Origin: Nitrospirota bacterium
GTDB lineage: Bacteria > Nitrospirota > Nitrospiria > SBBL01 > JAADHI01
Length of the DNA: 64,000 nucleotides
Assembly: GCA_029261155.1 (NCBI GenBank)
Contig: JAJDBW010000024.1
Span: forward strand, 1 to 64,000
Reading direction: 5' to 3'
Below the pieces are notes generated by a model. That model ran no database searches and was not told where the DNA came from. It was given only the letters and a program-made list of their open reading frames with translations. The position numbers and the translations under genes are program-made. Numbering within the stretch: position 1 is the stretch's first letter; every line of letters begins with the position of its first letter. Shown here in pieces: positions 1 to 11,472 of the stretch.

Positions 1-92
1 AACGACCTTTAAAGCCGACAAAAGAGCATCCTTGGAGAAAATCTTATTTAGAATTGAAAAAGTCAGGGCCTCACCTTTGAATCTGAAAAACC

Positions 93-132
93 GGACATTT
101 CTATTTTGGTGACTTTAGGACATTTCTATTTT
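93..132. repeat. Two direct copies of GGACATTTCTATTTT, 25 bp apart; possible IS-end remnant
   Basis: Exact 15-bp motif at 93-107 and 118-132; multiple short terminal repeats are typical of some IS ends; no transposase in the window. Confidence 0.45.
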
Positions 133-339
133 GCCTTGACAAGGAAATTCTTTTTTGTGGTATCTTTTTTTCTAATTCATTAAACTGGAGGCCGCGTTAG
201 GGCTCTGGCCCTGTTTTGGCGCAAGCGTCTTTATAACCCTATAACATCAACATCAGCGTCTTCAAAAACGCGGCTCAGATCGGTCCCGGTTAATAAATCA
301 CGGGTCTTGCATCAAACAAAATTAAAAAGGAAACAGACC

Positions 340-1623
340 ATGACGGATCAAGAAAAACAGAAGATCACCATTGGGATTATCGGCTTGGGCTATGTTGGCC
401 TCCCCCTTGCCGTCGCCTTTGGACGGCATTTCGAAACCCTCGGATTCGATACCGATCCGAAACGCGTCGACGCGCTGAAAAAAGGAATCGATAGTACCTT
501 AGAAATTTCCGAGGATGAATTAAAGAAAGCGACAGGGCTCCGGTATGTAAAAAAAAGCAGCGACCTCAAACCCTGCAATTTTTTTATTGTCACCGTTCCC
601 ACCCCCATCGACATCTATAAAAGACCGGATTTAAGGGCCGTTGTAAGATCCTCCGAGGCAATCGGCGCGGTCCTAAAAAAAGACGACATTGTTGTTTACG
701 AATCGACCGTCTTTCCCGGCGTTACAGAGGATGTCTGTGTTCCCATTTTAGAAAAACATTCCGGTCTTACTTTCAATCGAGATTTTTTCGTGGGTTATTC
801 TCCTGAGCGGATTAACCCCGGAGACAAAGAACACACCGTCAGCACCATCCTTAAAGTCGTTTCCGGCTCCACGGAAGAAACCCTGGATAAGATAGACGCA
901 ATCTACCGAACCGTCATTACTGCAGGGACCTATCGGGCCAAATCGATACGAGTCGCCGAAGCGGCGAAGGTAATCGAAAACACCCAGCGTGATGTAAATA
1001 TCGCGCTCGTCAACGAGCTCGCACTTCTATTCAACCGATTGGGCATCGATACACATGACGTCTTGGAAACGGCAGGAACGAAGTGGAATTTTTTACCCTT
1101 TACACCCGGACTTGTTGGCGGACACTGCATTGGCGTCGATCCATATTATTTGACCCACAAGGCGCAGGAGGTGGGCTACCATCCGGAAGTCATCCTGGCT
1201 GGAAGACGGATCAATGATAATATGGGAAACTATGTGGCCGGCGAAGTTGTGAAGTTGATGACCCGGAAAAAGATCCAAGTCGGTGGAAGCCGCATCTTGA
1301 TCTTGGGCATCACTTTCAAAGAAAACTGTCCCGACATCCGCAACACCCGCGTGACTGACATCGTCCATGAATTCGAGCGTTACGGCGCCGAGATTGATTT
1401 ATACGATCCCTGGGCGCACCCTCAAGAAGTTGCGCAGGAATACGGGATCACGCTGGTTGACCAACCGAAGGACGGACGCTACGATGCGATTATTCTTGCC
1501 GTCGCTCACGATCAATTTAAAAAGTTAAACCAAAATAAAATAAAACAGTTTGCGCGTTCTAATTACGTACTTTACGATATTAAACACATCCTTGATCGGA
1601 CCTGGGTCGATGGACGCCTATAG
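340..1623 (+). CDS. Nucleotide-sugar dehydrogenase (UDP-GlcNAc/GalNAc dehydrogenase, WbpA/TviB type)
   Basis: GxGYVGLP Rossmann motif, [12 protein letters not shown] active-site motif, C-terminal UDP-binding domain; ATG at 340 preferred over the ORF-track start at 307. Confidence 0.9.
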   Translation: MTDQEKQKITIGIIGLGYVGLPLAVAFGRHFETLGFDTDPKRVDALKKGIDSTLEISEDELKKATGLRYVKKSSDLKPCNFFIVTVPTPIDIYKRPDLRAVVRSSEAIGAVLKKDDIVVYESTVFPGVTEDVCVPILEKHSGLTFNRDFFVGYSPERINPGDKEHTVSTILKVVSGSTEETLDKIDAIYRTVITAGTYRAKSIRVAEAAKVIENTQRDVNIALVNELALLFNRLGIDTHDVLETAGTKWNFLPFTPGLVGGHCIGVDPYYLTHKAQEVGYHPEVILAGRRINDNMGNYVAGEVVKLMTRKKIQVGGSRILILGITFKENCPDIRNTRVTDIVHEFERYGAEIDLYDPWAHPQEVAQEYGITLVDQPKDGRYDAIILAVAHDQFKKLNQNKIKQFARSNYVLYDIKHILDRTWVDGRL

Positions 1624-1693
1624 AATATGGTGGCAAAGTTCAAGTGCACCTTAGATTTGTGTGGGTAAAATTCATTTTTAAAGGAGCAAGGCT

Positions 1694-2701
1694 ATGAAAT
1701 ATTTAGTCACCGGCGCCGCCGGTTTCATCGGATACCATGTCGCGAAACGACTGCTTAATGCCGATCATGAAGTGACCGGCTTGGACTGCATGAGCGACTA
1801 CTACGATGTCCAACTCAAAGCGGATCGCTTAAAAACTTTGGAAGGCCGACCCGGGTTCCGCTTTTTAAAAGTTAGCTTGGAAGATCGCCAAGCAATGGAA
1901 CAAGTTTTCCAGCAAGGCTGGTACGACCGGGTTATTCATCTTGCGGCCCAGGCCGGTGTCCGCTACAGCCTCGAGAATCCACATGCCTATATCGACAGCA
2001 ACCTCGTTGGCTTTTTGCATGTTTTGGAAGGCTGTCGCAACGCCGAAGTGCCGCACCTGGTTTACGCCTCCTCCAGCTCCGTCTATGGCGCCAATACCCG
2101 CATGCCTTTCTCCGTTCATCACAATGTGGATCATCCGGTTTCTCTTTATGCGGCCACGAAAAAAGCCAATGAACTGATGGCCCATACCTATTCCCATCTT
2201 TATCAATTACCGACCACCGGTCTTCGCTTCTTCACGGTCTACGGCCCTTGGGGCCGACCCGATATGGCCCTCTTTATATTCACGAAGGCGATTTTGGAAG
2301 GAAAGCCGATCGATGTTTACAACTATGGCAAGATGCGACGCGACTTCACTTATATCGATGACATTGTCGAAGGGGTCATCCGTGTCGCCGACACGGTTCC
2401 GAGGCCCAATAAAGCATGGTCCGGCGATGCGCCGGATCCGGCGACCAGTGCCGCCCCCTACAAGATCTATAATATCGGCAACAACAACCCGATTGAACTA
2501 TTGAGCATGATTGAAGCACTCGAGAACGCCCTTGGTAAAAAAGCCGAACGACGGCTTCAGCCAATACAGCCCGGAGATGTTCCGGCCACCTATGCGGATG
2601 TCGATGATCTCATTAAGGATGTGGGCTTCAAGCCCTCCACGCCAATCGAAACAGGAATCGCAAAATTTGTGGAGTGGTACCGGAGTTACTACACACTTTA
2701 A
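1694..2701 (+). CDS. NAD-dependent epimerase (UDP-glucuronate 4-epimerase-like)
   Basis: [32 protein letters not shown] (YxxxK), [15 protein letters not shown]. Confidence 0.9.
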   Translation: MKYLVTGAAGFIGYHVAKRLLNADHEVTGLDCMSDYYDVQLKADRLKTLEGRPGFRFLKVSLEDRQAMEQVFQQGWYDRVIHLAAQAGVRYSLENPHAYIDSNLVGFLHVLEGCRNAEVPHLVYASSSSVYGANTRMPFSVHHNVDHPVSLYAATKKANELMAHTYSHLYQLPTTGLRFFTVYGPWGRPDMALFIFTKAILEGKPIDVYNYGKMRRDFTYIDDIVEGVIRVADTVPRPNKAWSGDAPDPATSAAPYKIYNIGNNNPIELLSMIEALENALGKKAERRLQPIQPGDVPATYADVDDLIKDVGFKPSTPIETGIAKFVEWYRSYYTL

Positions 2702-2776
2702 GTAAGAGACACACGGCTACGAAAAAGCGAAGGCCTGCCCTTAATTGCCTTGATAGAAATTGATTAAACTCGCCCC

Positions 2777-3259
2777 ATGAACCGTATTGTTCGCGCCATT
2801 CAATTCGATCCCACAGTCTATTCGGAAATTGCCGCCGACAAAGGCGGTCTGTTTCAAGCCCTTCTCATAGCGGTCCTATCGAGCGTGGCCACCGGTATCG
2901 GCAGTGCCAAAGGCGACCCCCAACAAATTCCCTACCTCATCATGACCGCATTTATCGGTTGGCTTATCTGGATGGTCACCACACTGGTTATCGGGACCCT
3001 GATTCCAGGCCCAGATAGCCAACCCAACCTTGGTACTATCATCCGCGTGGGCGGGATCGCCAGCGCACCCGGTCTGCTCCGCTTGATCGCCTACCTACCG
3101 CCCTTCTCTGTCATTGCTCCAGCCGGCGCCATGATTTGGATGTTCGCCACCACCGCCATCGCCTTCCAGCAAGCGTTTCAATTTAAAAATCTCTCCCGGG
3201 CTTTGGGTGTGACCCTCATCGGGTGGATCCTTTATCAATGGTTCTATTTTAAGATGTAA
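2777..3259 (+). CDS. Yip1-family membrane protein
   Basis: Multiple hydrophobic segments and a Yip1-like layout. Confidence 0.6.
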   Translation: MNRIVRAIQFDPTVYSEIAADKGGLFQALLIAVLSSVATGIGSAKGDPQQIPYLIMTAFIGWLIWMVTTLVIGTLIPGPDSQPNLGTIIRVGGIASAPGLLRLIAYLPPFSVIAPAGAMIWMFATTAIAFQQAFQFKNLSRALGVTLIGWILYQWFYFKM

Positions 3260-3340
3260 TTCAAGCTTCCGCCGTCTTCCCTTCCCCATCTGAATCGATC
3301 CGCCTTTACGCTCATCTGGCCTTTGTGCTAGGTTTCCGCC

Positions 3341-4021
3341 ATGATTGCGTTAAAGAAAGTCAGTAAAATCTATCCGCATTCGACACATCCGGTGAAGGCC
3401 TTAAACGAAATTTCCCTTTCGATCGACAAGGGATCATTTTGCCTTTTGATGGGACCGAGCGGTTGTGGAAAATCGACGCTCCTGAATCTGCTGGGCGGGC
3501 TCGACCTGCCGACTTCAGGAGAAATTCTTTTTAAGGGACAATCGACGATTGATTTCAAAGACAGCGATTGGACCGCATTGAGGCGATCTGAAATCGGCAT
3601 GATCTTTCAATTTTTCAACCTCCTTCCCATGCTCACCGCCGCAGAGAATGTGGCCCTCCCAATGCTCCTTCGAGGCAATCCGCCGGACCTCGCAAAACAA
3701 AAATCGATTGCGGCCTTAGACAAGGTCGGCTTGGCCCATCGTCTCGATCATCTACCGAGTGCACTTTCGGGCGGCGAGATGCAGCGGGTGGCTATCGCTC
3801 GCGCCATGGCCATTTCGCCCTTACTCCTTTTGGCCGACGAACCGACCGGCAATCTCGATTCGCATACAGGGAACGAAATCCTTTCTCTCTTGGCCGCACA
3901 AACGAAAGCCTTGGGCCTTACACTCCTCATGGCCACGCATAGCCAACAAGCCCGGAGCTTCGCCGATCGGATTATCTTTATGAAAGACAGTGAAATCGAG
4001 CGGATCGAAACGCGACCATGA
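3341..4021 (+). CDS. ABC transporter ATP-binding protein (LolD/MacB-type; AttE-like)
   Basis: Walker A GPSGCGKST, LSGGE signature, Walker B LLLADEPTGNLD. Confidence 0.93.
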   Translation: MIALKKVSKIYPHSTHPVKALNEISLSIDKGSFCLLMGPSGCGKSTLLNLLGGLDLPTSGEILFKGQSTIDFKDSDWTALRRSEIGMIFQFFNLLPMLTAAENVALPMLLRGNPPDLAKQKSIAALDKVGLAHRLDHLPSALSGGEMQRVAIARAMAISPLLLLADEPTGNLDSHTGNEILSLLAAQTKALGLTLLMATHSQQARSFADRIIFMKDSEIERIETRP

Positions 4022-6594
4022 GCCAACAGATTCTTCTAAAATTCATCTCGCTTCGTCATCTCCTTCATGAAAAAAGAACCTGGCTAACCCTCATCGGCGT
4101 GGCCTTGGGCATATCCGTTTTCGTCTCCATACGGATCGCCAATCGAAGCGTGCTTCAAGCGTATCACCAATCCGTCGATGCCTTTGCTGGCGAGACCACA
4201 CTCGAAATCGTCGGCCGAAGCGGTCCATTTAACGAAAGACTGCTCATCGCATTGCGCAAGGAAGCGGCGATCGAAAAAATTTCTCCCCTCGTCCAAAGCG
4301 TGCTCCCCATCGTAGAACCCGCTTCGGCAGCCGAAGAGATGCTCTTACTCATGGGGATCGACCTCCTCCAAGAACAGGATTTCCGGGACTATGAAATTCA
4401 AGGTGAATCAGACGAGATCGAAATCACAAGCGCGTTTGAAAAGCTGCTCGATCCCGAGTCGATCTTTCTAACGGAGGCCTTTGCGGCAAGGCATCGCTTA
4501 AAAATTGGCGACGCGCTTTCGGTTCGAATGGGTGGCGACGTACTTTCATTTAAAGTGGCCGCCTTGCTTAAGGCAAAGGACATCGGTCAAATGCGGGATG
4601 GAAACATCGCCTTCCTCGATATTGCCACAGCGCAATGGCGTTTTGGCAAAATTGGACAGCTTGATCGAATCGACCTGATCAGCGACGTGCAGCTTGCGCT
4701 CGATGGGCTTATCACTCAACTCGAAAATCGGCTGGGCGATGGGGTCCTTGTCCGACGACCCAAGCAACGTAACCGACATGTCGAAAAGATGCTCTTTTCC
4801 TTTCAGATGAACCTCACGGCCCTCAGTGCCATCTCGCTTTTTGTCGGATTGTTCCTCATCTACAATACGCTCTTGGTGTCTGTCGCACATCGCAAAAAAG
4901 AAATCGGCATGCTTCGCGCCCTGGGCGTGGATCGACCTCAGATCTTCCGCCTTTTCACGATAGAAGGGATTGCCATCGGCCTTTTCGGTGGTTTCTTCGG
5001 GGTCTTGATGGGGGCTTTACTTGCGCGTTGGGTCGTGCAGGTTTTGTCGACCACCGTTACCGCGCTCTATGTTCCCATCCCGCCCTCGCCTTTTTCGCTC
5101 CCGCTCCCGCTCTTTGTCGAAGGAATAGTCATCGGGGTGCTTGTTGCTGCCTTTTCTGCGATTTACCCGGCCTGGCAGGCGGCGCGACTCAAACCGCGCG
5201 AGGCCATGGAAGGAATTTACAGCTCGGAAGAAACGGGATTTAAGCACGGTAAGTTATGCGTCCTCGGAAGCGGCGCGGGGCTCTTGGCCTTTCTGCTTTC
5301 CCAAATGCCCATCCGATGGGGCATGTCCTGGAATGGCTATCTCGCGGCTGCCCTGCTCCTCGCCGCCTTTTCGTTCTTCGTCCCATCGACGATTCTAGCC
5401 TTTTCCAGGGGCATCCGTTATTTTGTCCGAAATCGTGCCCCTGCCTGGCGGCTGGCCCAGGGCCATTTGGAACAGGCCATCCGCCGTAATGCCCCGACAA
5501 TCTCCGCTTTTATGGGCGCATTGGCCATGATGGTCAGCGTGGTCATTATGATTGAGAGCTACCGAAAGACCGTCCTCATTTGGATCGATCAGACCATCCA
5601 GGCCGATGTTATTGGCTTCCCGGCGTCCTACATGACAAGTGACTCGGACGAATCCATGCCGGATATTATCCGAAGCGAAATCGCCGCGCTGGATACGGTA
5701 GAGGCGGTGGACGGCTACCGTTCGCGGATCATTCTTTTCCGAGACGCGCCGGTCGAATTGGCCGCGCGTGATTTGGCCGTTCATGCCGCCCACAGCGACT
5801 ATCTTTTTCGCAAGGGAAGCCGGGACCGTCTCTTTCAGGACGCCATTGGAGGCACAACCCTTTTCGTTTCTGAAGTCCTGGCCAATCGCTTAGAACTGAA
5901 TGAAGGCGATTCCATCCAGATTCCAACGCCGCAAGGACTGATCCCTTTTCAAATCGGGGGCATCTTTTACGACTATGGCACCGACGGCGGAAAGATGGTT
6001 ATCGACCGATCTCAGATTAAAAAATATTGGCAGGATCAACAAATCGACGCCCTCCTCGTTTACATCAAAGAAGGGGTCGATGTTGTAAGCCTAAGTCAAC
6101 AATTGCGTTCTCAATGGGGAACGCGGCAGGGCCTCAGCTTTACAACCCAGCGCGATTTTAAAACCGAAATCATGGCGATCTTCGATCAAACCTTCCTCAT
6201 CACCTATGCCCTGGAATGGATCGCCATCGTCGTCGCGCTCTTAGGTATTGCCAACACACTCTTCGTGTCCATCTTAGAACGGCAGCGCGAAATCGGCATT
6301 CTCCGGTCCATCGGGGCGTCCCAGCCGCAGGTCATTCGCATCGTCCTTGCCGAGGCCGTCTACATGGGCCTGATTGGGAACCTTATCGCTCTGGTCTGCG
6401 GTTTTTTTCTCTCCCTCCTGCTGATATTTGTCATCAACAAGGCCTCTTTTGGCTGGACGCTGCAATTCCATTTTCCGCCTGAAATTCTGTTGCATTCTTT
6501 CATCGTTGCCATAGGCACCGCATTACTTGCCGCCTTTCTCCCCGCGCGCAAGGCCGCACGGACCGATTTAAAAGAGGCGATTGCCTATGAATAA
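4018..6594 (+). CDS. ABC transporter permease with two FtsX-type domains
   Basis: 858 aa, MacB periplasmic core-like N-terminus, paired FtsX modules (KKEIGMLRALG and QREIGILRSIG); 4-bp overlap with the ATPase gene. Confidence 0.9.
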   Translation: MSQQILLKFISLRHLLHEKRTWLTLIGVALGISVFVSIRIANRSVLQAYHQSVDAFAGETTLEIVGRSGPFNERLLIALRKEAAIEKISPLVQSVLPIVEPASAAEEMLLLMGIDLLQEQDFRDYEIQGESDEIEITSAFEKLLDPESIFLTEAFAARHRLKIGDALSVRMGGDVLSFKVAALLKAKDIGQMRDGNIAFLDIATAQWRFGKIGQLDRIDLISDVQLALDGLITQLENRLGDGVLVRRPKQRNRHVEKMLFSFQMNLTALSAISLFVGLFLIYNTLLVSVAHRKKEIGMLRALGVDRPQIFRLFTIEGIAIGLFGGFFGVLMGALLARWVVQVLSTTVTALYVPIPPSPFSLPLPLFVEGIVIGVLVAAFSAIYPAWQAARLKPREAMEGIYSSEETGFKHGKLCVLGSGAGLLAFLLSQMPIRWGMSWNGYLAAALLLAAFSFFVPSTILAFSRGIRYFVRNRAPAWRLAQGHLEQAIRRNAPTISAFMGALAMMVSVVIMIESYRKTVLIWIDQTIQADVIGFPASYMTSDSDESMPDIIRSEIAALDTVEAVDGYRSRIILFRDAPVELAARDLAVHAAHSDYLFRKGSRDRLFQDAIGGTTLFVSEVLANRLELNEGDSIQIPTPQGLIPFQIGGIFYDYGTDGGKMVIDRSQIKKYWQDQQIDALLVYIKEGVDVVSLSQQLRSQWGTRQGLSFTTQRDFKTEIMAIFDQTFLITYALEWIAIVVALLGIANTLFVSILERQREIGILRSIGASQPQVIRIVLAEAVYMGLIGNLIALVCGFFLSLLLIFVINKASFGWTLQFHFPPEILLHSFIVAIGTALLAAFLPARKAARTDLKEAIAYE

Positions 6595-7711
6595 ATCGGC
6601 CTGTCTTCCCCTCATCTTGGCCATCCTTCTTTTTGCCGGTAGTGAGCTGTCACAGGCCGAACCCGCATCCGAACCGAGCCGCTTCAAAAAGGCGCTGCCC
6701 GGTTATGCCTTTTCTTTCCCCAGGGACCACGGAAACCATCCCGACTACCTTATCGAGTGGTGGTATTTTACCGGCAACCTCCAATCCCAAGAGGGCAGCG
6801 CCTATGGCTATGAGCTCACCTTTTTTCGACGCGGCATCGAAAACAAAGTGGCCGAGGAGAATCCATCCCATTGGGCCGTTCGTGATCTTTATCTCGCGCA
6901 CTTCGCCATTAGCGATCTTTCAAATAAAGGCTTTTTCTACGATGAAAAAATCAGCCGCGAAGCCATCGGAAAGGCCGGTGCAAAAATAGGCAAGATGGCG
7001 GTGTGGATCGACCGCTGGTCCGCCGTTCAAACGGGAGATGGCATACGCCTGCTTGCGGACAACGCGACGATGCATATCGATCTCAACTTAATTCCCGCTA
7101 AACCGCTCGTCGTTCATGGGGACCAAGGGATTAGCCGCAAAGGAGACGAGGCCGGAGAAGCAAGCCACTATTATTCCTACACGCGCCTTCGAACCCAAGG
7201 CACCGTGCGTGTTAAGGAAAAAGAAGCCACCGTTACAGGTTTGAGTTGGATGGATCATGAATTTGGCAGCAGTCTCCTCGGAGCAGGACAGGTCGGCTGG
7301 GATTGGTTTTCCATTCAACTCGATGACGGCAGCGAGTACATGTTTTATCAAATCCGCGAGGAAAATGGTTCGAACGATCCGGTCTCCAGCGCAACGGTGA
7401 TCGACACCGAAGGGAAGTCAAGGCATCTCAGCGCACAAGAATTTTCTCTAAAGCCGACGCGTAATTGGACAAGTCCGCACAGCGGTGCAAGCTATCCCGT
7501 CGCCTGGGAAATCGCAGTGCCTTCCGAGGGGCTTTCCCTCACTTCACGACCGGCCCTCGACGACCAGGAGTTAATGACCTCGCAGAGCACCCGAGTCACC
7601 TATTGGGAAGGGGCGACTCATTTTTCCGGTCAGAAAAAGGGTCGGCAGGTTCAAGGCAAGGGATATGTCGAACTAACAGGATACGCCCAGACCTTAAAGA
7701 CGCAAGACTAG
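6587..7711 (+). CDS. Secreted lipocalin-like / CrtC-type (AttH-like) hydrolase domain protein
   Basis: Signal peptide; DHGNHPDYLIEWWYFTGNL and SWMDHEFGSS motifs; start overlaps the permease stop. Confidence 0.85.
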   Translation: MNKSACLPLILAILLFAGSELSQAEPASEPSRFKKALPGYAFSFPRDHGNHPDYLIEWWYFTGNLQSQEGSAYGYELTFFRRGIENKVAEENPSHWAVRDLYLAHFAISDLSNKGFFYDEKISREAIGKAGAKIGKMAVWIDRWSAVQTGDGIRLLADNATMHIDLNLIPAKPLVVHGDQGISRKGDEAGEASHYYSYTRLRTQGTVRVKEKEATVTGLSWMDHEFGSSLLGAGQVGWDWFSIQLDDGSEYMFYQIREENGSNDPVSSATVIDTEGKSRHLSAQEFSLKPTRNWTSPHSGASYPVAWEIAVPSEGLSLTSRPALDDQELMTSQSTRVTYWEGATHFSGQKKGRQVQGKGYVELTGYAQTLKTQD

Positions 7712-7912
7712 CCCTTTCCAACCTCATGACTTTCATCGCACACCGCCTCACGTTTTCGACGCCATTTTTGTCGCACTCAATCCTTACTCAAGTCGGTTCA
7801 AAATTGACAAAGCGCCTGTTTCGGCTAGAGTTATGGGGTAGCACTTTCTGTGCACACACTTTGATATGTGCCTAAAAATAGACCCCTTTTTTCAAGTAGG
7901 TGAAGCTGATAA

Positions 7913-10108
7913 ATGAAACCGTCCTCCACCAGTGTTCCGGTCGTGAGTCGCACGCGACTCACAGACCTTTTAATCGAGCTTCAGGTCGGCATTCGAAAAA
8001 TTTCCATGTATGGTCTGAATCATTCGGTGGCCCCAAAAACGGCTAAAAATCTACACTCGCAATTTTCGGAAATACTCACGACGGTCGATTCGCTTTCCTT
8101 CGTTATTGGTAAAGACGATATGCTCTATCAAGGGCAGGTTCTCGCCGAAGGCACGCAGGTTATTCAGAATTTGTCCCGTATGTTTCACGACCTCAATTTG
8201 ATCGGAATCACCTTTAAAAAAGGGCTCAGTGAAGCCGATCTTCTCACCTTTTTTACTTTCATTATCGAAAACCGGACAGCCGCCTTTACACAAGACGATC
8301 CGACGATTAGTCAATTTCACGAACAAGCGCTGGCGATTTCATTTCAATTGGTGAGTTTTGCGGGCGCATTAAAAGCACAAAACCCCGATTCACCCGAAGC
8401 GGAGATCTCTACCGAGAGCAAGGGAAACCCTTGGCAGGGCCTGCTGAACCGCTTGTCCGGAAAATCCTTTCCTGCAACGCTTCAATCAAAACTAGCGCAG
8501 GCTTCGGACGGGCCCTTCGACCCGGAAAAAATAGCCTGGGTCATCAATGCACTTTATTCTGCGGGACAGGCGGAAGCCCATATTCGAGCCACCGGGAACG
8601 TTCAAGATCTGGTTGATGAAGCCGGAAAAAGTGACTATGACACCGCAATTGTTCAAACACTCAAAGAGCAATTTCAACGCAATATCGGAGACGGAGAGCA
8701 AGGCGATCAGGTGAAACAAGAAATGGCGAAGCTGTTTACTATGATTCATCCCGAGGCCCGTCAGAAAATTTTTCGAAGTTCAATGGCAGAACAAGGGAAT
8801 CAAACCTTGCCGCTGGAGGATTTTTTGGACTTTGTGCCGCCCACCCTCTTGCCGGAAGTGTTGCACCAGATAACGATCTCCAAGGAATCCGTCTCGGGTC
8901 CAACCGTGAGCTTGCTCAAAAAAATGGTCCCACTTTCTGATTCGGATGACAAGCTGAAAAATCTCTTGGAAACAAAGGTCGAAAGCCACAAGGGCTTGTT
9001 CGACGAACTCTTTATTAATCGCGCCGACCGAGAATATTATCCTTCCGACTACCGATCCATCCTTGATAATGAGTTGATCGGAGACCCCTCAGCCTCTGAA
9101 AACGAGATCCCGGAAACCGAATCTAAGCTCTCGAATGCGGAAATCGATAGCCACCTTTCCCTCATCCTGCTCGAAATACTCGATGATCCAATAGGTGTGG
9201 AAGCCAAAACAGAGCGATGCCTGATGCTGCTCAAAAATCTATTGACTCAAGGCTTCGGAGAGGAAACCCCGGTTATATTGATCAAAACAATTCGTCTCCT
9301 CCTTAAGAAGTGCTCAGAAATAACCGAATCACAAGCCCTCTGGAAGCGCATGCTCAAGATGATGATCTCACCCGAAATTTTCCAGCAACTTCTCGCAGTA
9401 AACCAAAATAAATCGGATGCGGAAGACTCAGGTGAGGAAGACAATGTAGCCGATGAGTTGGTTCGTGTCGCGGGCGAAGAGCTGTTTCCGATTTTGCTCG
9501 ATATCCTGGCCTTCGAATCGAACTTATCGACACGGAAACAAATCATACAACTCATTGTCAAAGGCGGCCCCACCGTTGTCCCTCTCATCGTGGAACAGCT
9601 TTCGAATGACAAGTGGTTTATCGTTCGGAATATGTTGGTTATCCTACGGGACCTCAGAGCCGAAGAATCCATACCCGATATTCTGCCTTGTCTGGAACAT
9701 GCCTCAGAGAAAGTCCGCCTTGCTGCACTTCAGGCCCTCGGTACCCTGGCCCGAGAAAAAGAGATCCTGCTGACGCATGTACAGGAAGCGTTACGAGATC
9801 CGGATGAACGCGTTTCTAAAACAGCGGTATTGCTCCTGGCGTCCAGCCGCCACGAAAAAGCACGCGTTTTTTTTGAAGAACAGTTCATCAAGGTCGAAAA
9901 TGGCGGAAAGGATATCGAAATTCTTTTCGACGTTTTAAATACGATCGGCCGTTCCGGCCCACCCACCTGGCTCCCCGTTCTTCACCGCCTGAGAAAAGGG
10001 TTCTCTTTTTTGGTTTGGGGGCTGGGGCGGAAACGGTCCTTACAAAAAGTCCTTCATAAAGCCATCTCGGAAATAAATCATCGCGAGGAAACCGCACATG
10101 CCAAATGA
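7913..10108 (+). CDS. HEAT-repeat protein with uncharacterised N-terminal domain
   Basis: C-terminal helical HEAT/PBS-lyase repeats (VRLAALQALGTLA, VSKTAVLLLASS). Confidence 0.75.
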   Translation: MKPSSTSVPVVSRTRLTDLLIELQVGIRKISMYGLNHSVAPKTAKNLHSQFSEILTTVDSLSFVIGKDDMLYQGQVLAEGTQVIQNLSRMFHDLNLIGITFKKGLSEADLLTFFTFIIENRTAAFTQDDPTISQFHEQALAISFQLVSFAGALKAQNPDSPEAEISTESKGNPWQGLLNRLSGKSFPATLQSKLAQASDGPFDPEKIAWVINALYSAGQAEAHIRATGNVQDLVDEAGKSDYDTAIVQTLKEQFQRNIGDGEQGDQVKQEMAKLFTMIHPEARQKIFRSSMAEQGNQTLPLEDFLDFVPPTLLPEVLHQITISKESVSGPTVSLLKKMVPLSDSDDKLKNLLETKVESHKGLFDELFINRADREYYPSDYRSILDNELIGDPSASENEIPETESKLSNAEIDSHLSLILLEILDDPIGVEAKTERCLMLLKNLLTQGFGEETPVILIKTIRLLLKKCSEITESQALWKRMLKMMISPEIFQQLLAVNQNKSDAEDSGEEDNVADELVRVAGEELFPILLDILAFESNLSTRKQIIQLIVKGGPTVVPLIVEQLSNDKWFIVRNMLVILRDLRAEESIPDILPCLEHASEKVRLAALQALGTLAREKEILLTHVQEALRDPDERVSKTAVLLLASSRHEKARVFFEEQFIKVENGGKDIEILFDVLNTIGRSGPPTWLPVLHRLRKGFSFLVWGLGRKRSLQKVLHKAISEINHREETAHAK

Positions 10109-11330
10109 AGATGCCCTGTTCTCCGAGTCGAAGACAAAAATCGGAACCCAGGAAACCGGGGAGAAAGAAACCAAAGGCCAAAAGGAAGATACAGCGATAC
10201 AATTCATTCGAGGATTCGCCAAACTCCTCAGGGACCGCGCTTTTTATCCCAAAGAACATCCGCAGATCATTCGGAGCATGGCGAACTTGGAGGATTGGGG
10301 CACACGCCTCTTTCTTAAACGGAAACAACGCATTTTCGTTTTTATCGACGACCAAGTCTACATTGACGACCTGCTCGTGAAAGAAGAATCTAATCCGGCC
10401 GAGATCGCCCGTCTTTTTATCGAAAAACAGGTTGAAGCGCTCAGCCTTCGCGCCGGATTAACCGCAAGCGAAATTCGGCAATTCGCCAATCATTTTTGTA
10501 ACTCAGACAATCAAGGCTCTAAATCGCCCTTTCAGACCCTTCATATCTCTGTTGGAAAGTTGGCTTTAGAAGATAACGGCGCAAAACAAATGCACCCGCA
10601 ATTCGACAACTTCGGAACAACCGCCTTAAAAAACGATCTGCATTACCGCCGATACGCGGAGGAAGTCAAAACGATACGAGACATATATGTCGATTGGAAA
10701 AGCATGAAAACCTCACTCATTCAAAACGTAGGCAACATCATGCAGAAACTCGAGAACTCGCTCTTTGCCAATGTTCATTCCTTTATCCCTTTAAGAGACC
10801 TCAAGGTCCACGACGAATATACTTATGTACACGCGATCAATCTTTCCATCTTAACCATGGCGCAAGCCGAGGCCCTCGGCTTTTCGAAAAAAGAGATTCA
10901 TGCCTTCGGCATCGGCGCAATGTTACACGATGTAGGAAAAACCCAGGTTGCAGTGGAGGTGCTTAATAAAAAGGGAAAGTTGAATGCGGAAGAGGCGGAG
11001 GCGATGAAAAGTCACCCTCGGCTTGGGGCCTTGCTTCTGCTCGAATACCCCGAGATCCCGAAGGTTGCGGCCATTGTGGCCTACGAACATCATTTAAAAT
11101 TCGACGGCTCAGGCTATCCGGACATGCGGCAGCATCGGCAACAGCACATTGCAAGCCGCCTGACCTCCATTTCGGATTATTTCGATGCGATGCGTGCCAA
11201 TCGCTCGTACAGGGCTGCGCTCGAACCCCAAGAAATTATCGTCCAGATGAAAAAAGAAAAAGGAAGCGGGCTCGATCCGGTCCTTTTTGATAAATTTCAC
11301 GCCCTCGTCAAATCAAGAAAGCTCGTTTAA
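10098..11330 (+). CDS. HD-GYP domain phosphohydrolase
   Basis: GAMLHDVGK, EHHLKFDGSGYP, SISDYFDAM; overlaps the upstream gene by 11 bp. Confidence 0.88.
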   Translation: MPNEDALFSESKTKIGTQETGEKETKGQKEDTAIQFIRGFAKLLRDRAFYPKEHPQIIRSMANLEDWGTRLFLKRKQRIFVFIDDQVYIDDLLVKEESNPAEIARLFIEKQVEALSLRAGLTASEIRQFANHFCNSDNQGSKSPFQTLHISVGKLALEDNGAKQMHPQFDNFGTTALKNDLHYRRYAEEVKTIRDIYVDWKSMKTSLIQNVGNIMQKLENSLFANVHSFIPLRDLKVHDEYTYVHAINLSILTMAQAEALGFSKKEIHAFGIGAMLHDVGKTQVAVEVLNKKGKLNAEEAEAMKSHPRLGALLLLEYPEIPKVAAIVAYEHHLKFDGSGYPDMRQHRQQHIASRLTSISDYFDAMRANRSYRAALEPQEIIVQMKKEKGSGLDPVLFDKFHALVKSRKLV

Positions 11331-11472
11331 AAACGCAGTGACGAACGCACCACGTTCCGGGAAGATGCCTCGGCGCCTCAACCCTTTTCTATCTAACGAA
11401 AGACCGACAAGGATCGAGACGCCACAGACTTTTGAGACTTATGTGCTGGATCGAATGTGCGCGTGCCTTCGA

